Shown: positions 37,954 to 50,062 of the stretch, piece by piece
How the letters are laid out: the number at the start of each line of letters is the position of its first letter
How positions within the stretch are numbered: the stretch's first letter is position 1
Source: Heliocidaris erythrogramma
Taxonomy: Eukaryota; Echinodermata; Echinoidea; Camarodonta; Echinometridae
Direction of reading: 5' to 3'
DNA: 64,000 nt
Assembly (NCBI GenBank): GCA_025617745.1
Contig: CM046871.1
Location: forward strand, 36,366,722-36,430,721
Notes under the pieces: model-generated
What the model saw: the letters and a program-made list of their open reading frames with translations, nothing else
The model's database searches: none
Told to the model about the DNA's origin: nothing
Made by a program: the position numbers and the translations under genes

Positions 37954-40900
37954 GTAGTTTTAGCTCTAAAACAATTTTTTTAACGGCACAGTTCGTATAA
38001 ATTAAGTACTTGAATTACATATCACTGACTGTGTGGGAATTTCCTCTGAAAGAAGAAGAACGAAATGGTTTTGCGGAGATCGAGAGACGCGACGCGACGT
38101 GCAGTGTCGCAATAACCTCGCATATGATTGTGGGGCGTGACAATATCGGTGATCGTGATTTATCATTCCTACCTAGCCTATGCTATAGGTAGTCACCATG
38201 GTCACTGTAGCTGTACTGTCTACGTCTGTATAATATGCATTCATACAACATATGAGGTTATCTTATACATAGAGTTGAGTATTAACCTTAGAGTGTAACT
38301 TGAAAATATTTAGTACAATCTACTTGATTTTTCATATTATTTTATTTTCATTTTTTTTTTGCCTTTGGCCTTTGTTATTTTGGGGTCACAGCTGCTGTGG
38401 AGGCAACACCAGCCAATGGGGTGCCCCTCTTTTTTCCAATATGAACAAAAGTGCCCCTCCTGCAACACTCCGAGTCCAACAGCAAAAAAAAAAGTCCTAG
38501 TTTTTTCCTAGTATATATAGCCCAGCCAAACCAAATACATTTTTTTTTTCCAGACCTAGATCCTGCAACAAAAATAGGCCAAATTCAAGGATGGTTATTC
38601 ATTTTCTAGAATTAATTTTGTGGGCATACCAAACATTGGGCATAAAATTCATGAATAATTGTAACAGGAACATCAACAGAAATGAAGGGGCATATATTAG
38701 TGGGCAGTTTAGTAGTTTTATCAGTAACTTATTTCCTACTTAATAAACCCAATACATTAAGGTGACATGATAAAGTACATGTATATTGCAAAACAAAATG
38801 GCAACAGATTTCTTGTTAACAAAATCTAAATGTAAGTATCATAACCTGATAAAAACACAATAAATTGATAATGAAAGCAACATGCAGGACTTTCAAAGTC
38901 TCTTCAGTTGCTTATTATCAACCACTTGTTTCCAGGAAGATGACAGTACTTCCATTCTTGCTTTTAAAAACTTAAGTCATAAAAAGAGCATGATGTGTTT
39001 ATCAAAACCAGGGATATAAAAATGTCAATACATGATGGTGTTTCCATCTTTTCCATCAAGTTTGTGTAGGGGCCCCTTTTTAAAAAAAATAGTGCCCTTT
39101 TTTGAGAAGCCCCCACGTTGAAAAATGTTGCGTGCACCTAATGTCTCAGATTTTTGTAAAGGGAAATCCAACCTTAATACCAAGTTGCTTAAAAAAAAAA
39201 GGAAAACAATCAGCAAACCAAATTGGTGAAAGTTTTTAAAAAATTGGATATTTACTCCTGTATATAAAGTATTGCCCCAAGGGAAAAGCCAGTGAAAACT
39301 TGAAATTACTGATATTTAATGATTATGTAACCAAAATTGGAGTGTTCAAGTTGTCAGTGAAAATATCACAGAAAATTGGCTTACCTGGGCGTTGTGGCGT
39401 GCGCCTGTAATCCAGCTACCAGTGGAAGTTATAAACTGATTCAGCGGACCCAGGTTCGAGACTGAGTCACGTCTTTCGGATGGTGACGTTAAAGGTCGGT
39501 CCCAGACGTAAATAATCATATCTGATTGATACACGTCTGTAAAAACCCAATTACACACACACATACACACACACGCTTACCAAATTACCAAGTATATTTG
39601 TATAGATTTAGTGATATCATCTTTTAAATGTTCATATTTTTCTTATAATTTGTCCAATATCTTTCAAGCTGTCACAATCCTCGTTTCCTATTTTTCTGCT
39701 TGCACACAAATTTATTTTTTTTGCTTTGTTATTTGGCTTGGGGTCACAGCTGCTGTTGAACCAGGAGGCAATGGGAGGAATGTGCCCCACTTTTCTTTTT
39801 AAAAATGAACAAAAGTGCCCCTCCTGCAACACTCCAACAGCAAAAAAAATTTTTTTCCCTCAAATGACAGATGTGGGTTCATAAAATTAAGATATTAAGT
39901 TTTTTAAATTGTGTGTAAACATTATTTTTTAGTCCTGGGCCCTGTTTCATAAAATGTTGCAGTACCGTAGTAAGCTTCTCTTCTTCATGTAAGAAAACAG
40001 ACAATCGTGACTTTGTGATAGATTAGATGACTTGCAATTTATTTGATCAATATTACAATTACAATATATGGGACCTAGCCCAGTTATCATGAAAAAGTAG
40101 TGTGTTGGAATAAAAAAAAACACTGATTAGAAATTCATCTGGAAAGACAGTTGTGGTTATCAGGGGGGATATGTGTACACCAGTGAAGAAAGATATATGG
40201 GAGCAGGAAGCAATGAGCAATTTAGCACTAGAAAGAGCTCTAGAAAATAGCACTGGTGGAAAAAATATCAGTGGGAGGAAATCTCACTTATCGCAAATCC
40301 ATAAAGAGCTCATGTACACCCAAAAGTATGTTTTACCTTAGTCATTAGTGTACACCTTTATCATGTGATATCTTTGTTAAATATTAGTCTGCAACTCTGC
40401 TTCTTACCCCATTACATATTTAGATAGCGATAAGAGGTTTGCTCAGGTTGTAAATACACCTGTGAGAAAAGCGTTTGCTCAGAGTCTGATGAAGGTAGTA
40501 TTTGAAAATGAAAAACAATTTATCAGGTCATACGGGTATAGTAATGATGAGAGTAGACTTGAAAACATGGTATGGAGAGATAGAGAGAATTCTTGTTGAA
40601 AATTGACATTGACATATATTTACCTTTCTTTATTACTAAACACCGACTTTTAAAAATTTTCTTTTTTGGGGGGGGGGGGGGGTGGTGGGTTTGGAGTCAC
40701 TAGGTCATGTTACAAGATCTATGTCAAAATACAGATAGACTAGTCTTTGTTCAAATCACATATACTTTACAAATGGATGAATAAGATTCCATTCTCTCTT
40801 CTCTTTCTGTTTTAGCCGGATATATAATGTCTCCAACACAAGGCTCGCAAAAGAAATTCTCTTCATCGGCGGAAGATGTGAAACCATGGAACTGTTACCA

Positions 40901-42299
40901 TGACGAAATGGTGAAGCTAGTAAGGAATGGAGGAGCTCTTATCATTGATGTAAGGAGAGCTGATGAGATAAAGGCTACAGGAAAGATGAATGGAGCTTAT
41001 CATATTCCATGTGAGTTCAAGCCTGCACGAGAACAGTTTTAACTCAAAGTGAAACTTCAGAAGTTTCTATGCTGCATGTGCAATGTTTCATAGTTTGTTC
41101 ACATGTAGGCCGACCTGACTTGACCTTTGTGGTATGTGGCTATTAAAGGGAACCAATCACCTAACAGATAATTTGTTGACAGCTACTGAGTGAAGAATTA
41201 CACGCCACCAAACATCAAACAAAGAGACAAAACAACATATGCATACACACACTCCCCCCTCGCATCCTTTGGTTTAATGGTTAAGGAGTATGAACAAAAT
41301 ATAGAATAATGCAAAAATCATGCTCCTGGAATCCAAGTCAGACTTTGGTTCCGTTTTTGCCTTTTTCTACGTGAGTTCATATGGGTGCAACTATAGGCTA
41401 ATCACCAGTCACTTTTACATTTACTGAGAGTGTGCTTAAATACAATTTCAATATCCCTGTATATAGAGGTAACATTACTTAGATGGTCATATATTGTGGC
41501 ATGGAGGCCTAATATACAGCGTAAAATATGTTATAGTGCTTTGTCTCGTAATAATAATAATAATTAATATTTTAATAGTAATAATACTCAGAATATAATA
41601 ATAAATATGCCTTGTTTACCCATGGTAGTCTCATCAGTATGATATAGTTGTTCTCTCGATCTGAGGGCCCTGCAATCTTATTATTACCCCTGTGCCCACA
41701 TATAAATTATATTACTGCACACATGTTTTAACACTCTTCTTTGTCATAGATCCATTCCTATATCAGCAACCAAGAAGATAAATATGTTGTTTGGAATATA
41801 TTTTGTACAAAAACAAATAGAGGGCTGCTCAGATTATCTTCTGGTATAAATTTGCTTTCTCCATTACTTCATAATCAATTCTAACACTCAAAATACAGGA
41901 GGACTTGGGTTGATTTTTCCCCTGAAAGTGGCTTCTTGAGGACAGTTTTTACTTAGTTCATATTTTGAAAAGTCACCCTTTTAGAATAAAATATTTTCCT
42001 ATTTCTTGACTTTCTTAGTGGATGAATTGAAGGAAGCGTTTGAGTTACCTGAATACAAATTCAAAGAGAAGTATGGATCGAAGAAACCAAACCCAGATGG
42101 ATCTAATATTGTCTTTTCCTGTCGCAGTGGAAGGCGTAGTCTGGTAGCCATAGAGATTGCTAAACAATTTGGATACAAAAAGTAAGATTTGATTGAATTT
42201 ATTTCTATTTTATTTCATTTTGATCTAAATTTCATGAACAATATTTGTAATTTCTTTACATTCAACGATACTTACAATAGTTTTTAGATAAAACCTACT

Positions 42300-42330
<31 letters not shown>

Positions 42331-43244
42331 AGGTGTGTGGGTGTGTGATTGTGACAGTGATAATTCACTGATGAGGGAGTGAGGGGTGATTTCATGAAGA
42401 GAGTAAATCTGTTGTTTAGAACTAGTTGTAGAATTTTATTTTGATATAAATGGTCTGGAAGTTGTTCTGAAAAGTTGTTTATTTTCATGTACATGTAGGA
42501 ATGGACAATAATCCAGCGCTTGAAGTTTTAGAACCTTTAAATCATAAGAGAATTGCTAAATCTTGCTGAAAATCACAAGAACTAAATTAACTGTACATGG
42601 AAGGAGACATGTGGGACCATGGGGCTCTCAAGTTATTTCTATTGTTATTCAACATTCCCTTCAACCGATCAAGGAATATAATTTCTGAACTAATCAGCAA
42701 ATGTCCTCTTCAAATAGATTACATTCTTTAATTGTACATGTACATGTATTCTTCTCTGCATTTTGTAAATAAAAGTAAATTGATAAAGAATGCAGGAAAA
42801 TGCCAAGTTGCTCTCAAAGAAAGTAAGCTACTTGCATTTGACTTACTTATGATGACAGTTTAACATATTCTTAGGTAATGGGTTTAACAGTTAAAGGACT
42901 ATCACATAAATGATTAGAAAGTTAGGCCAATTCATGAGGTACATGTGGTCTCCCTGTGGTAATGAGTTAAAGGGACTATAAGGCAAAATAATGCAAAACC
43001 TCATAATTAATCAATTTGATTTGATAGCATTAAAATCACACAAACAGATTATAGGTGTTGGGAACAGATTACAGAAGATTTTGAAAACATCCTGTAAATG
43101 ATTAGGAAATTAGGAAAGTAATGACATATGGCGTATGGTGTAAACATTGAAGAACTCTACATTATTCTCTTTTATGTTTCATTTTACAGAGCCAGGCATT
43201 ATCCAGGCGGTTGGAATGGTTGGGTTGAGCAAAGTAAACTGTGA
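37728..43244 (+). CDS. Single-domain rhodanese (thiosulfate sulfurtransferase-like), whole gene
   Basis: Four exons, 37728-37953, 40816-41010, 42019-42181 and 43190-43244, join in frame to 212 aa. Seen: a basic, Ser/Arg-rich leader with almost no acidic residues, then a rhodanese fold with LIIDVRRADEI, GKMNGAYHIPLDEL, and active loop CRSGRRS at about 175-181 (nucleophile Cys175), closing with ARHYPGGWNGWVEQ. Known: such proteins carry a cysteine persulfide and transfer sulfane sulfur, as in TSTD1/TSTD3 and heat-shock 67B2 relatives. A mitochondrial location is inferred from the leader. The link from exon 1 to exon 2 rests on matching phase (G|CC) and splice sites, so it is the least certain; translation could otherwise start at the exon 2 ATG (40827). 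Intron 1 carries a SINE and diverged direct repeats. Confidence 0.85.
38380..38505. repeat. Dispersed repeat in rhodanese intron 1, copy A
   Basis: GGGGTCACAGCTGCTGT and AAAAGTGCCCCTCCTGCAAC also occur at 39728-39850, about 1.35 kb away. A related inverted segment (GGGGCCCCTTTTT, AGTGCCC) lies at 39065-39110. Family unknown. Confidence 0.6.
39379..39581 (+). mobile_element. SINE with a 7SL/Alu-domain-like head
   Basis: From 39383 the head reads GGGCGTTGTGGCGTGCGCCT then GTAATCCAGCTAC, close to the 5' Alu domain of SRP 7SL RNA. A B-box-like GGTTCGAGACT lies at 39453-39463. The body (TTTCGGATGGTGACGTTAAA, GGTCCC) and a CA-rich tail follow. GCTTACC at 39379-39385 and 39575-39581 may be the target duplication. 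It lies in rhodanese intron 1. The 7SL link is inference from visual similarity. Confidence 0.65.
39728..39850. repeat. Dispersed repeat in rhodanese intron 1, copy B
   Basis: Second copy of the repeat at 38380-38505, ending in CAACAGCAAAAAA. It lies 150 bp past the SINE at 39379. Confidence 0.6.
40816..41010 (+). CDS. Rhodanese exon 2: N-terminal half of the domain
   Basis: Starts after CTGTTTTAG. GALIIDVRRADEI and GKMNGAYHIP are the conserved rhodanese strands. Donor GTGAGT after CCAT (phase 1). Reading through the donor would give an unrelated short tail, which supports splicing here. Confidence 0.88.
41605..41705 (-). mobile_element. SINE 3' part
   Basis: Plus-strand TTGTTTACCCATGGTAGTCT to GTTCTCTCGATCTGAGGGCC matches the 3' portion of the SINE at 10130-10412. 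In rhodanese intron 2. Confidence 0.5.
42019..42181 (+). CDS. Rhodanese exon 3: active-site loop
   Basis: Starts after TTTCTTAG with TGGATGAATTG, making LDELKEAF. It contains IVFSCRSGRRSLVAIEIA with the persulfide-forming Cys in a six-residue loop. Donor GTAAGA, phase 2. Confidence 0.9.
43190..43244 (+). CDS. Rhodanese exon 4: C-terminus
   Basis: Starts after ATTTTACAG; encodes KARHYPGGWNGWVEQSKL and TGA. The Y-x-GGW-x-x-W ending is the standard last element of single-domain rhodaneses. Confidence 0.88.
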
Positions 43245-43876
43245 TTAAGTCTGCATCCATCAGAGAAATTCCATTTTCATGGAGTGACACAAAGACACTA
43301 GTTTTTAACATCTAAATGTGACCAAACACTGGGAAAACAAGATTTTTTGAAGACATAAAATCACCACTAAAACTTCTGTATGAGACATTCAAATGTTTTT
43401 TAAAGAGCATATGGGGAATTTTTAAAATTGGGGTCAAATAGGAACAACTAATTTGAAAGTATTTTAGCATCTTTCGTTATACAAAAACAAATAACAAAAA
43501 CACTCTTTAAAGTCCATTTATTAATAATGAAAAAGAAACTAGAAAGAATGGGGTATGCATAAATGCCTAGGAAAAACATGAAGAAACTAGAAATTATGTC
43601 AAAAGCCCATTTTACAACATTTGTTCTTATTCATCACAACATTCCAGTCCATCCTGTTCTACAGTAATATATATTTTCTCCCCAGTGTTTGAAAAATGTT
43701 GCCCACGTTAATAATAGAGGAACTTTTGTATGAAATAATAACAATAATAATATTCCCTATGGGAACAAATGTAGTCCCCATGCACTTTTAGGAATAGAGA
43801 AAGGAAAAGAGACAATGGAAAAGTAGATGTACCAAGTATCTTTACCCTATGTATCTAGAATGCCTTATCAGTATCT

Positions 43877-44613
43877 CCAAGGAGCTTTGAAGAGCTGGAG
43901 TCACAACTGGCAACTAATTAATTCAAGCAGCTGCCCCTTTCTAAGGATGCACAAAAGAATCTACAGGTGCGCTGTTGCCTTTGATGTCCGATGTTCGATG
44001 CCGCCAACTTCATAGGAAAGTAGTGATTTTTGTCACAAATTATATATCGGGAATTTTTCACTTTTCACTCAATGAACGAAGTGAAAATTGTGCAGATGAT
44101 AAAATATGAATACAAAAGCCTAATTGTGTCCAGAAATTTGGCTATATTGTATGATAGCAGTTGGAAATTTTTGAAAAAGGGACAAATTTGAGAATCCTAA
44201 TATTCGCAATTTGACGTTCTTCCGATTACTTCCGACAAACGAAAATAAAAAATGTAATTGTTCAAGTACAGTTATTTATGATGTTATTTGTCAGAATAGT
44301 GTCAAGACGTGTCAAAGTCGAGTAATTTTGATTCATATTTCAGGAAATTTTGCACCATTTCTTTTGGCTTGCCTCCAGTAAAGGTAAACACTGTGAACTG
44401 CTCATATTACACTAGTGAAAGCGAAAAGTAATTATCATTACAAAAGCATATTTCCCTGCATATTTCCCTGCAGCTAGGCAAGAATCTTTTGTCTTCTTAT
44501 CTGCAAGGAAGATCGAGATAAGCACATACCTTACATATTTTTTTCCTCCCGGCATGGAACATGGTTCAAAGGGAATGAGCTACTTGTGACTCCAGCTCTT
44601 CAAAGCTCCTTGG
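43877..44613. mobile_element. TIR element, 737 bp, inserted in a minisatellite-like sequence
   Basis: Inverted ends CCAAGGAGCTTTGAAGAGC / GCTCTTCAAAGCTCCTTGG extend through GGAGTCACAA (roughly 30 bp). TATCT flanks both sides (43872-43876, 44614-44618). The flanks (CTATGTATCTAGAATGCC) are the same sequence as the tandem array at 45245, so the element split that repeat. No transposase recognised; superfamily unknown. Confidence 0.8.
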
Positions 44614-44654
44614 TATCTCAACCCTATGTATCTAAAATGCCACTAGATTATGTA

Positions 44655-45247
44655 TGTTAAAGGGCAGTCCAACCTTGGTAATAAGATGATTTGTGTGAAA
44701 GCAGAAAAATAAGAAAAACAGGATGGGGAAAGTTTGAAAGAAATCGGACAAGGACTAAGAAAGTTATGGATGTTTGGAAAATGAGATCACTACATCTATG
44801 CGAATCTCAAATTGGCAATTTGGTAAGTCGATTGTGACATTTTTGTGGACAACTCTCCCGTTTGTCGTACACAAAAATATCATTACTTTGCGGGTTTCTT
44901 CGAGGCGCTTTTACCCTCGGGGCAGTACTCAAAATATATTGGAGATGGCATATTGTTATAGGTCCTCATGAAAGAAAAAGATCCTACTGAGTAATACATT
45001 TTGAAAAAGTGACATTTTAGTCATTTGTGTGTTGGAGCGAATGGAGGAGTTGTCCACAGCTACATCACAGTGACATTATTTATTTGGCCAATTAGAAATT
45101 CCCAATGTATAGTGATTACAATTTTCAAAAATTCATAACTTTCTTATTGCTTGTCTGATTTCGTTCAAACATTCACAAATCTGCTTCTCTGATTTTTCCT
45201 CTTTCTTTCAAAGCAACTTGCTCTTAAGGTGGGATTTCCCTTAAACC
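44655..45247. mobile_element. Long-TIR MITE
   Basis: The first ~110 bp (TTAAAGGGCAGTCCAACC, TTTGAAAGAAATCGGACAAG) is an imperfect inverted copy of the last ~110 bp (CTTGTCTGATTTCGTTCAAA, GGTGGGATTTCCCTTAA). No coding potential. The interior (GTTTGTCGTAC, TTTACCCTCGGGGCAGTA) resembles the repeat at 63560-64000. Confidence 0.75.
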
Positions 45248-45570
45248 CTTTGTATCTAGAATGCCTTAATACATCATGTATCTCAACTCTGTATCTAGAA
45301 TGCCTTAATACATCATGTATCTCAACTCTGTATCTAGAATGCCTTACTGGATTATGTATCTAAAATGCCTAGTTATTAGATGATGTATCTCAACTCTGTA
45401 TCTAGAATGCCTTAATACATTATGTATCTCAACCCCATGTATCTAGAATGCCTTAATACATTATGTATCTCAACCCTATGTATCTAGAATGCCTTACTAC
45501 ATTATGTATCTCAACCCCATGTATCTAGAATGCCTTAATACATTATGTATCTCAACCCTATGTATCTGCT
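45245..45570. repeat. About 40-bp minisatellite
   Basis: About seven to eight copies of TATGTATCTAGAATGCCTTA + ATACATTATGTATCTCAACC. Single units flank the TIR element at 43877-44613. Confidence 0.85.
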
Positions 45571-45809
45571 CACCTTCATGTACCATAGTAGAGTTACCAA
45601 TTTATAGTTGTGGCCTTAGTATTATCAAAGTAATTTGACTGAATTCATTCAAATTCAAAAGTCCTTCAAAGCTTCAGAATGATGTATTTTTGTAATTTGG
45701 AGATTTTTTTTTCTTTGAACAAAATTTTAGATTTTCCCTGTAATGGTCATTGGCTATGAGATTAAGTTGTATATTGTTTTTATCAATTTAAAGCACAAAA
45801 TGTCCAGTA

Positions 45810-45975
45810 AAAGGTATACTGAAATAGCGGAGGGTATTATGTTTTTGTTTTCTTGAAATATATCTGGTGTCCAAATAATTATAGGCATACTGAAATAGTA
45901 GAGGGTAATTTGTTTTTGTTTACTTGAAATATATCTCGTGTGCAAATAATTAAAGGTATACTGAAATAGTAGAGT
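45810..45975. repeat. 71-bp tandem repeat, 2.3 copies
   Basis: GGTATACTGAAATAG recurs at about 45813, 45884 and 45954, with CTTGAAATATATCT and CAAATAATTA in each unit. Confidence 0.75.
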
Positions 45976-46439
45976 GTTACTTACACGATAATATCTTATA
46001 TTTTATGTTAATATTTTGAATTTGTTTTTTTGTAAAGAAATATATATGATTAAATCATTCTAAAACAAAAACTTTATAATGTCTTTGTCATACTGTGCAA
46101 GCTTAATTTCTTGTTTTCGTTTTAACTATAACCCAATATTCCCTATATGCAAATCTGTCTGTGATTCTAATGTAGAAGACAGGATTATGAAGAGGCAAGG
46201 CCAGTCCTTCTGCAAATCATAGTGATATCACACTAATCGCATGACTGCCCTCAATATTTTTGGACTGAAAGGACTTTGACACCTCCATTTTTTAATTTTC
46301 ATATATGATTATTAGGAACCTCAAGCAGGAAGGTTTTACATGTTTAAATTTTATATCTAATGATATTGCATTTTTCTGAAATGGGATTGCAGTAAGATCT
46401 TATAGTATGTCAATGGTTTAAAGTTGAGCATGTTCACTT

Positions 46440-46790
46440 CCCCATAATAATTTTCACTAAATGAGAAGAGAAGGGAAATAGAAAAGAGACTGAGGAAAAT
46501 TGAGAGATGGGGGAAGAGAATTTAGGAAAAGGGGAAGTAACAGAGAATTGCTACAAGAAGAAAAGGAAGAGAGAGGTGGGAGAGGCCGAATAGAAAGAAA
46601 GAGGAAGAGAGAGAGAGAGGGGAGGGGCAAGAGAGATGGAGAGAGAGTGGAGGGGCAAGAGAGATGGAGAGAGAGTGGAGGGCAAGAGAGGTGGAGAGAG
46701 AGAGAGGAAGAGGAAGAGATGGTGTTTTAGGAGAGAAAGAGGGGAGGGAAGAGAGACAGAGGGGAGAGGAGATTGTACTTGGAAATGACG
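46440..46790. repeat. GA-rich low-complexity and ~28-bp minisatellite
   Basis: Iterations of GGGGCAAGAGAGATGGAGAG + AGAGTGGA. The Arg/Glu-rich open frame here is compositional. Confidence 0.75.
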
Positions 46791-46799
46791 GAAGAGAAA

Positions 46800-48060
46800 G
46801 CGCGTAGCCAGGATTTCATTTTAGGGGGCGGTTGAGAAATTGGTATTGAGCACGCAAAGCATGCTCCCCAGGGGAGCGGGTGCAGGGAGGAGGGAGGGGA
46901 GTTTCCCCCCTCCGGGCGAAGCGCGAAAACTCTGACGTTTTATAGCAAATTTGAGGGAAAGATAACGGCTCGTATAGCACCTCTTTTTAGGCGTAAAGTT
47001 AGTTCGACACCCGTACTGCTTTTCAATTGTATTTGGACACAATACTGCACACTGTGTGTAACAGGGGTAGGTGGAGGGAGGGGGAGTTTTCCCCTTCCCG
47101 CGCCTGCGGAGAGAGATGTACCTGTAATAAACAATAATTGGTAAAAGAAAGAGAGGTTGGGGTTAGGGTAAGGGTAAGAGTTTGAGGGGGATACAGACTT
47201 GGAATGGACACGATTTGACTATAGACACACACAAACATTTTTTTGCACCGGACCGACTCAAGAAATATTAAGAAACCAGCTCTTCTTTTCTCATTCGCTG
47301 TCCTTTCCGAATCAGACAATCATCTCGAATATCTGTCCTTTCAAAATGAATTAATGACAATCTCATTTCTCAGTGCAAAGGAACTATTTCGCTATGGTAC
47401 AAATCAAAATTTCAATCTCTCGTTGAATTAAAATCCCAGAAATAATGTTCAGTTCAGTGGAACATAATTATTAAAGAAAAATCTCTACTCCTCACCATCG
47501 TTAGGATTTCTTAACGATGACGAGGAGTCGATATTTCTTTTTGCCACCCCCCCCCCCACAGTCGCTCGGGGGGGGGGGGGGGAGGGGGTAGAGAATATTT
47601 TTTTGGAACCCGATATCCTTTTTTTGTCAAAAGTTGCCCCCCCCCCCCCCTGGGTACGCTAGTGAATAAACTACAATCTTCTAAACCTCACTTATTACAT
47701 ATAATGTTATCTCCTTTCTAAATCAGCAGAATCACTACCTAATACCTCGGAGGAAGTCGATCAATTTTCAAATACGGCTCTCTAGCTACCCCACTAAAAA
47801 GGCGTGGCTTAATAACAATCCCAGAAAAATATGTCCGGGAATGCCAAATTATATACTCACAAAAATCTTGAAGTCTCCACACCTGTGAATAGATAGCAAA
47901 AACATCCATTGTGAACATGAATATCATAATTATCGGAACTGTCTGCATACCAGACGGGACACCTGTATGAACTTCATTAATATGCTTCACAATTATGACA
48001 AACACATAAACCGATCCCCTAGTTTCTATGTCAATAAACTTTCACTGTCTCTGGGGCCTG
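46800..48060. other. No gene seen; decayed repeats
   Basis: GCGTAGCCAGGATTTCATTT with a following G run near 46800 looks like a decayed MITE end. A hairpin (CCTCACCATCGTTA / TAACGATGACGAGG) lies at about 47488-47525, followed by C and G runs to 47651. No homologous frame. Confidence 0.45.
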
Positions 48061-48084
48061 TAACATAAAGAGATACAATAATTT

Positions 48085-48302
48085 TTTTTTTATTTTGCTT
48101 GTCCGGACACAAAAGTACTGAGGACCTTTTTTTTTTTTTTTTTTGTTGCTTGTCAGAGAATTTTGGACTGAAAAGAGAGGCTCTAAAATGCTGAGGACCT
48201 TTTTTTTTTTTGCTTGTCAGAGAATTTTGGAGGGAAACCCCTTTTTTGGGGTGTGTGCCCCCCCCCCCCCCCCCCGTCTACTAAATTCTGGATCCGCCAC
48301 TG
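48085..48302. mobile_element. hAT-like MITE relic, right end only
   Basis: Ends CTGGATCCGCCACTG at 48302 and shares the internal module of the 60389 copy, here repeated three times (GAGGACC-poly(T)-GCTTGTCAGAGAATTTTGG). No left terminal repeat is recognisable. Confidence 0.7.
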
Positions 48303-48413
48303 GAATCGTAAGTCTATGGCAAACTGAAGAGTTACAACTGATCGTAAGAATATGTTACAGGCCACTGATCTTGGTTTTCCCCCGACTCCTGAACTAAACC
48401 ACCTTTTCTTCAG

Positions 48414-48554
48414 GGGAGCGTTTCATCAAGTTTTTTGTCAGTGATTTTCACCGACAATTGTTATAAGCTACTGAAATCCTTGCATCTGATAGGCTGAGAG
48501 CAAATTTGTCAGTAAAAAAAAAATCACTGACAAAACGCTTGATGAAACGCTCCC
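48414..48554. mobile_element. Palindromic MITE (GGGAGCGTTTCATCAAG ends)
   Basis: Ends GGGAGCGTTTCATCAAG and CTTGATGAAACGCTCCC, with inner inverted TTTGTCAGTGATTTT. A partial copy lies at 20455-20545. No clear target duplication. Confidence 0.8.
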
Positions 48555-48707
48555 TAGGACCTTGATATTTTGACTGGCCTAGCGCCCCCAACAATTAAAT
48601 AATTAACAGATGGTTTATTTTGGCAAAAATGCGTGTCTCTGCATTTAAGAAAGGAAAAGTTCCATTTTCATGAACATTAATGTCCAATACTCTTTTCAAT
48701 ATTGTCT

Positions 48708-48766
48708 GTTTGGAGCCAGAAGGGCGTTAACTCCTACACAGAGTTAACACCCTTCTGGCTCCAAAC
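48708..48766. repeat. 59-bp hairpin
   Basis: GTTTGGAGCCAGAAGGG and GTTAACTC pair with GAGTTAAC and CCCTTCTGGCTCCAAAC around a short loop: a 26-bp stem with a single mismatch. Either a minimal MITE or a structured RNA source; no evidence decides. Confidence 0.7.
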
Positions 48767-49135
48767 CGATACTATTGCATGTGCTATTAATTGATTTGAT
48801 AAAAGTTCTATGTTCACTTGCTCTGCATATTCACCTCACTGATGACACTCTCCAATCCCAATTCACCTATGTACACAAACAGTCATACTAACATTTTGTG
48901 TATTTAAAGACAATCATGCAAGCAAATCCGCTTCATCTGATAAGTTTTTAAAACATTTTATTGTTACATCTTCCAACACAATACCACAGAAAAAAATTGC
49001 ATAAGTATCATTGTTGTTCAATATCTTGTTCGAATTAATATTTACATATACATTTACTACTGTTACACAGCAGTTTATCAAATCACATACATGTGCATGG
49101 TTTCTGTATAATCTTCAACCATGACAAAACATTTA

Positions 49136-49345
49136 GGCCCAAATTCACAAAGGAGGTTTGGTTTAAACCATGGTTTAAACCCCCTCCTGGGCTTTTTAAG
49201 CGTACATGCGCACAGAATCCAACCCAATCCTATAATTTCTTAGAGCGCGCGCATGGGCAATGTGAGCTTATTTACGCTTATTTTAGTACGCTTATGGAGG
49301 AATAAACCCTACGCATGTTTTAAACCTCCTTTGTGAATTCGAGCC
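49136..49345. mobile_element. PIF/Harbinger-like MITE
   Basis: Ends GGCCCAAATTCACAAAGGAG / CTCCTTTGTGAATTCGAGCC are imperfect inverted repeats flanked by TTA on both sides (49133-49135, 49346-49348), the 3-bp target typical of PIF/Harbinger. TTTAAACC words recur inside. No coding capacity. Confidence 0.75.
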
Positions 49346-50062
49346 TTAAAGTTTCAATTTGGAGGAACTATGAAAAAGAAAAATTGCAATAGCTACTGGT
49401 TTAATGTGCATTCATGACATGTACAAGTCAAACAATTCTGATCCTGAAGACGAGGTACAATTTTATCATATGGCACATAAACAAAGTGGAATACCAGTCT
49501 ACAAAGAGCATTTCATTTTCATTTTATTGAACACAATGTTGCAAGTCACTACACTGTAGTCTATGTGAATAGTTCATGCAACAGCCCTTAGTTGGTGTTG
49601 CTTTCAAACTCACTCTAGTCAGATATTTTTCTTATCATTAAGTGAACTGCAAGAAGTAAAATTCAAGTAAAGAAATATAATTCTGATTGGACGGTGATCC
49701 TACAAGTGGACGGAATACACAATATATATCATAGATCTAGTAATTTGCATAGTTCTAGTTTTAAACAAATCACAGTCATATTTTGTAAAACTGACAAGAC
49801 TATTTTGTTGGTGTTCACTGAGTATTATCAAAAATTGATATTGTTCGATGTTTGCATAAATGGAAGAGAATTTACTACCCAATAAGAGAATATACCGATT
49901 GTATACAATACATGTAAATGACCTTAAGATTGATTATAGTACAATTCTATTCTATACCAAGAAAGGGCCTTCTCGTAGGCAGCCAAAGACATCAATTAAA
50001 TATGCAGTAATTCCATAAACAATAATTTAATTCATGGCTAGAAATATCACTGAAGATGATGA

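Noticed and set aside
46500-46730. Arg/Glu-rich open frame
   Set aside because: Low-complexity GA repeat with no conserved motif.
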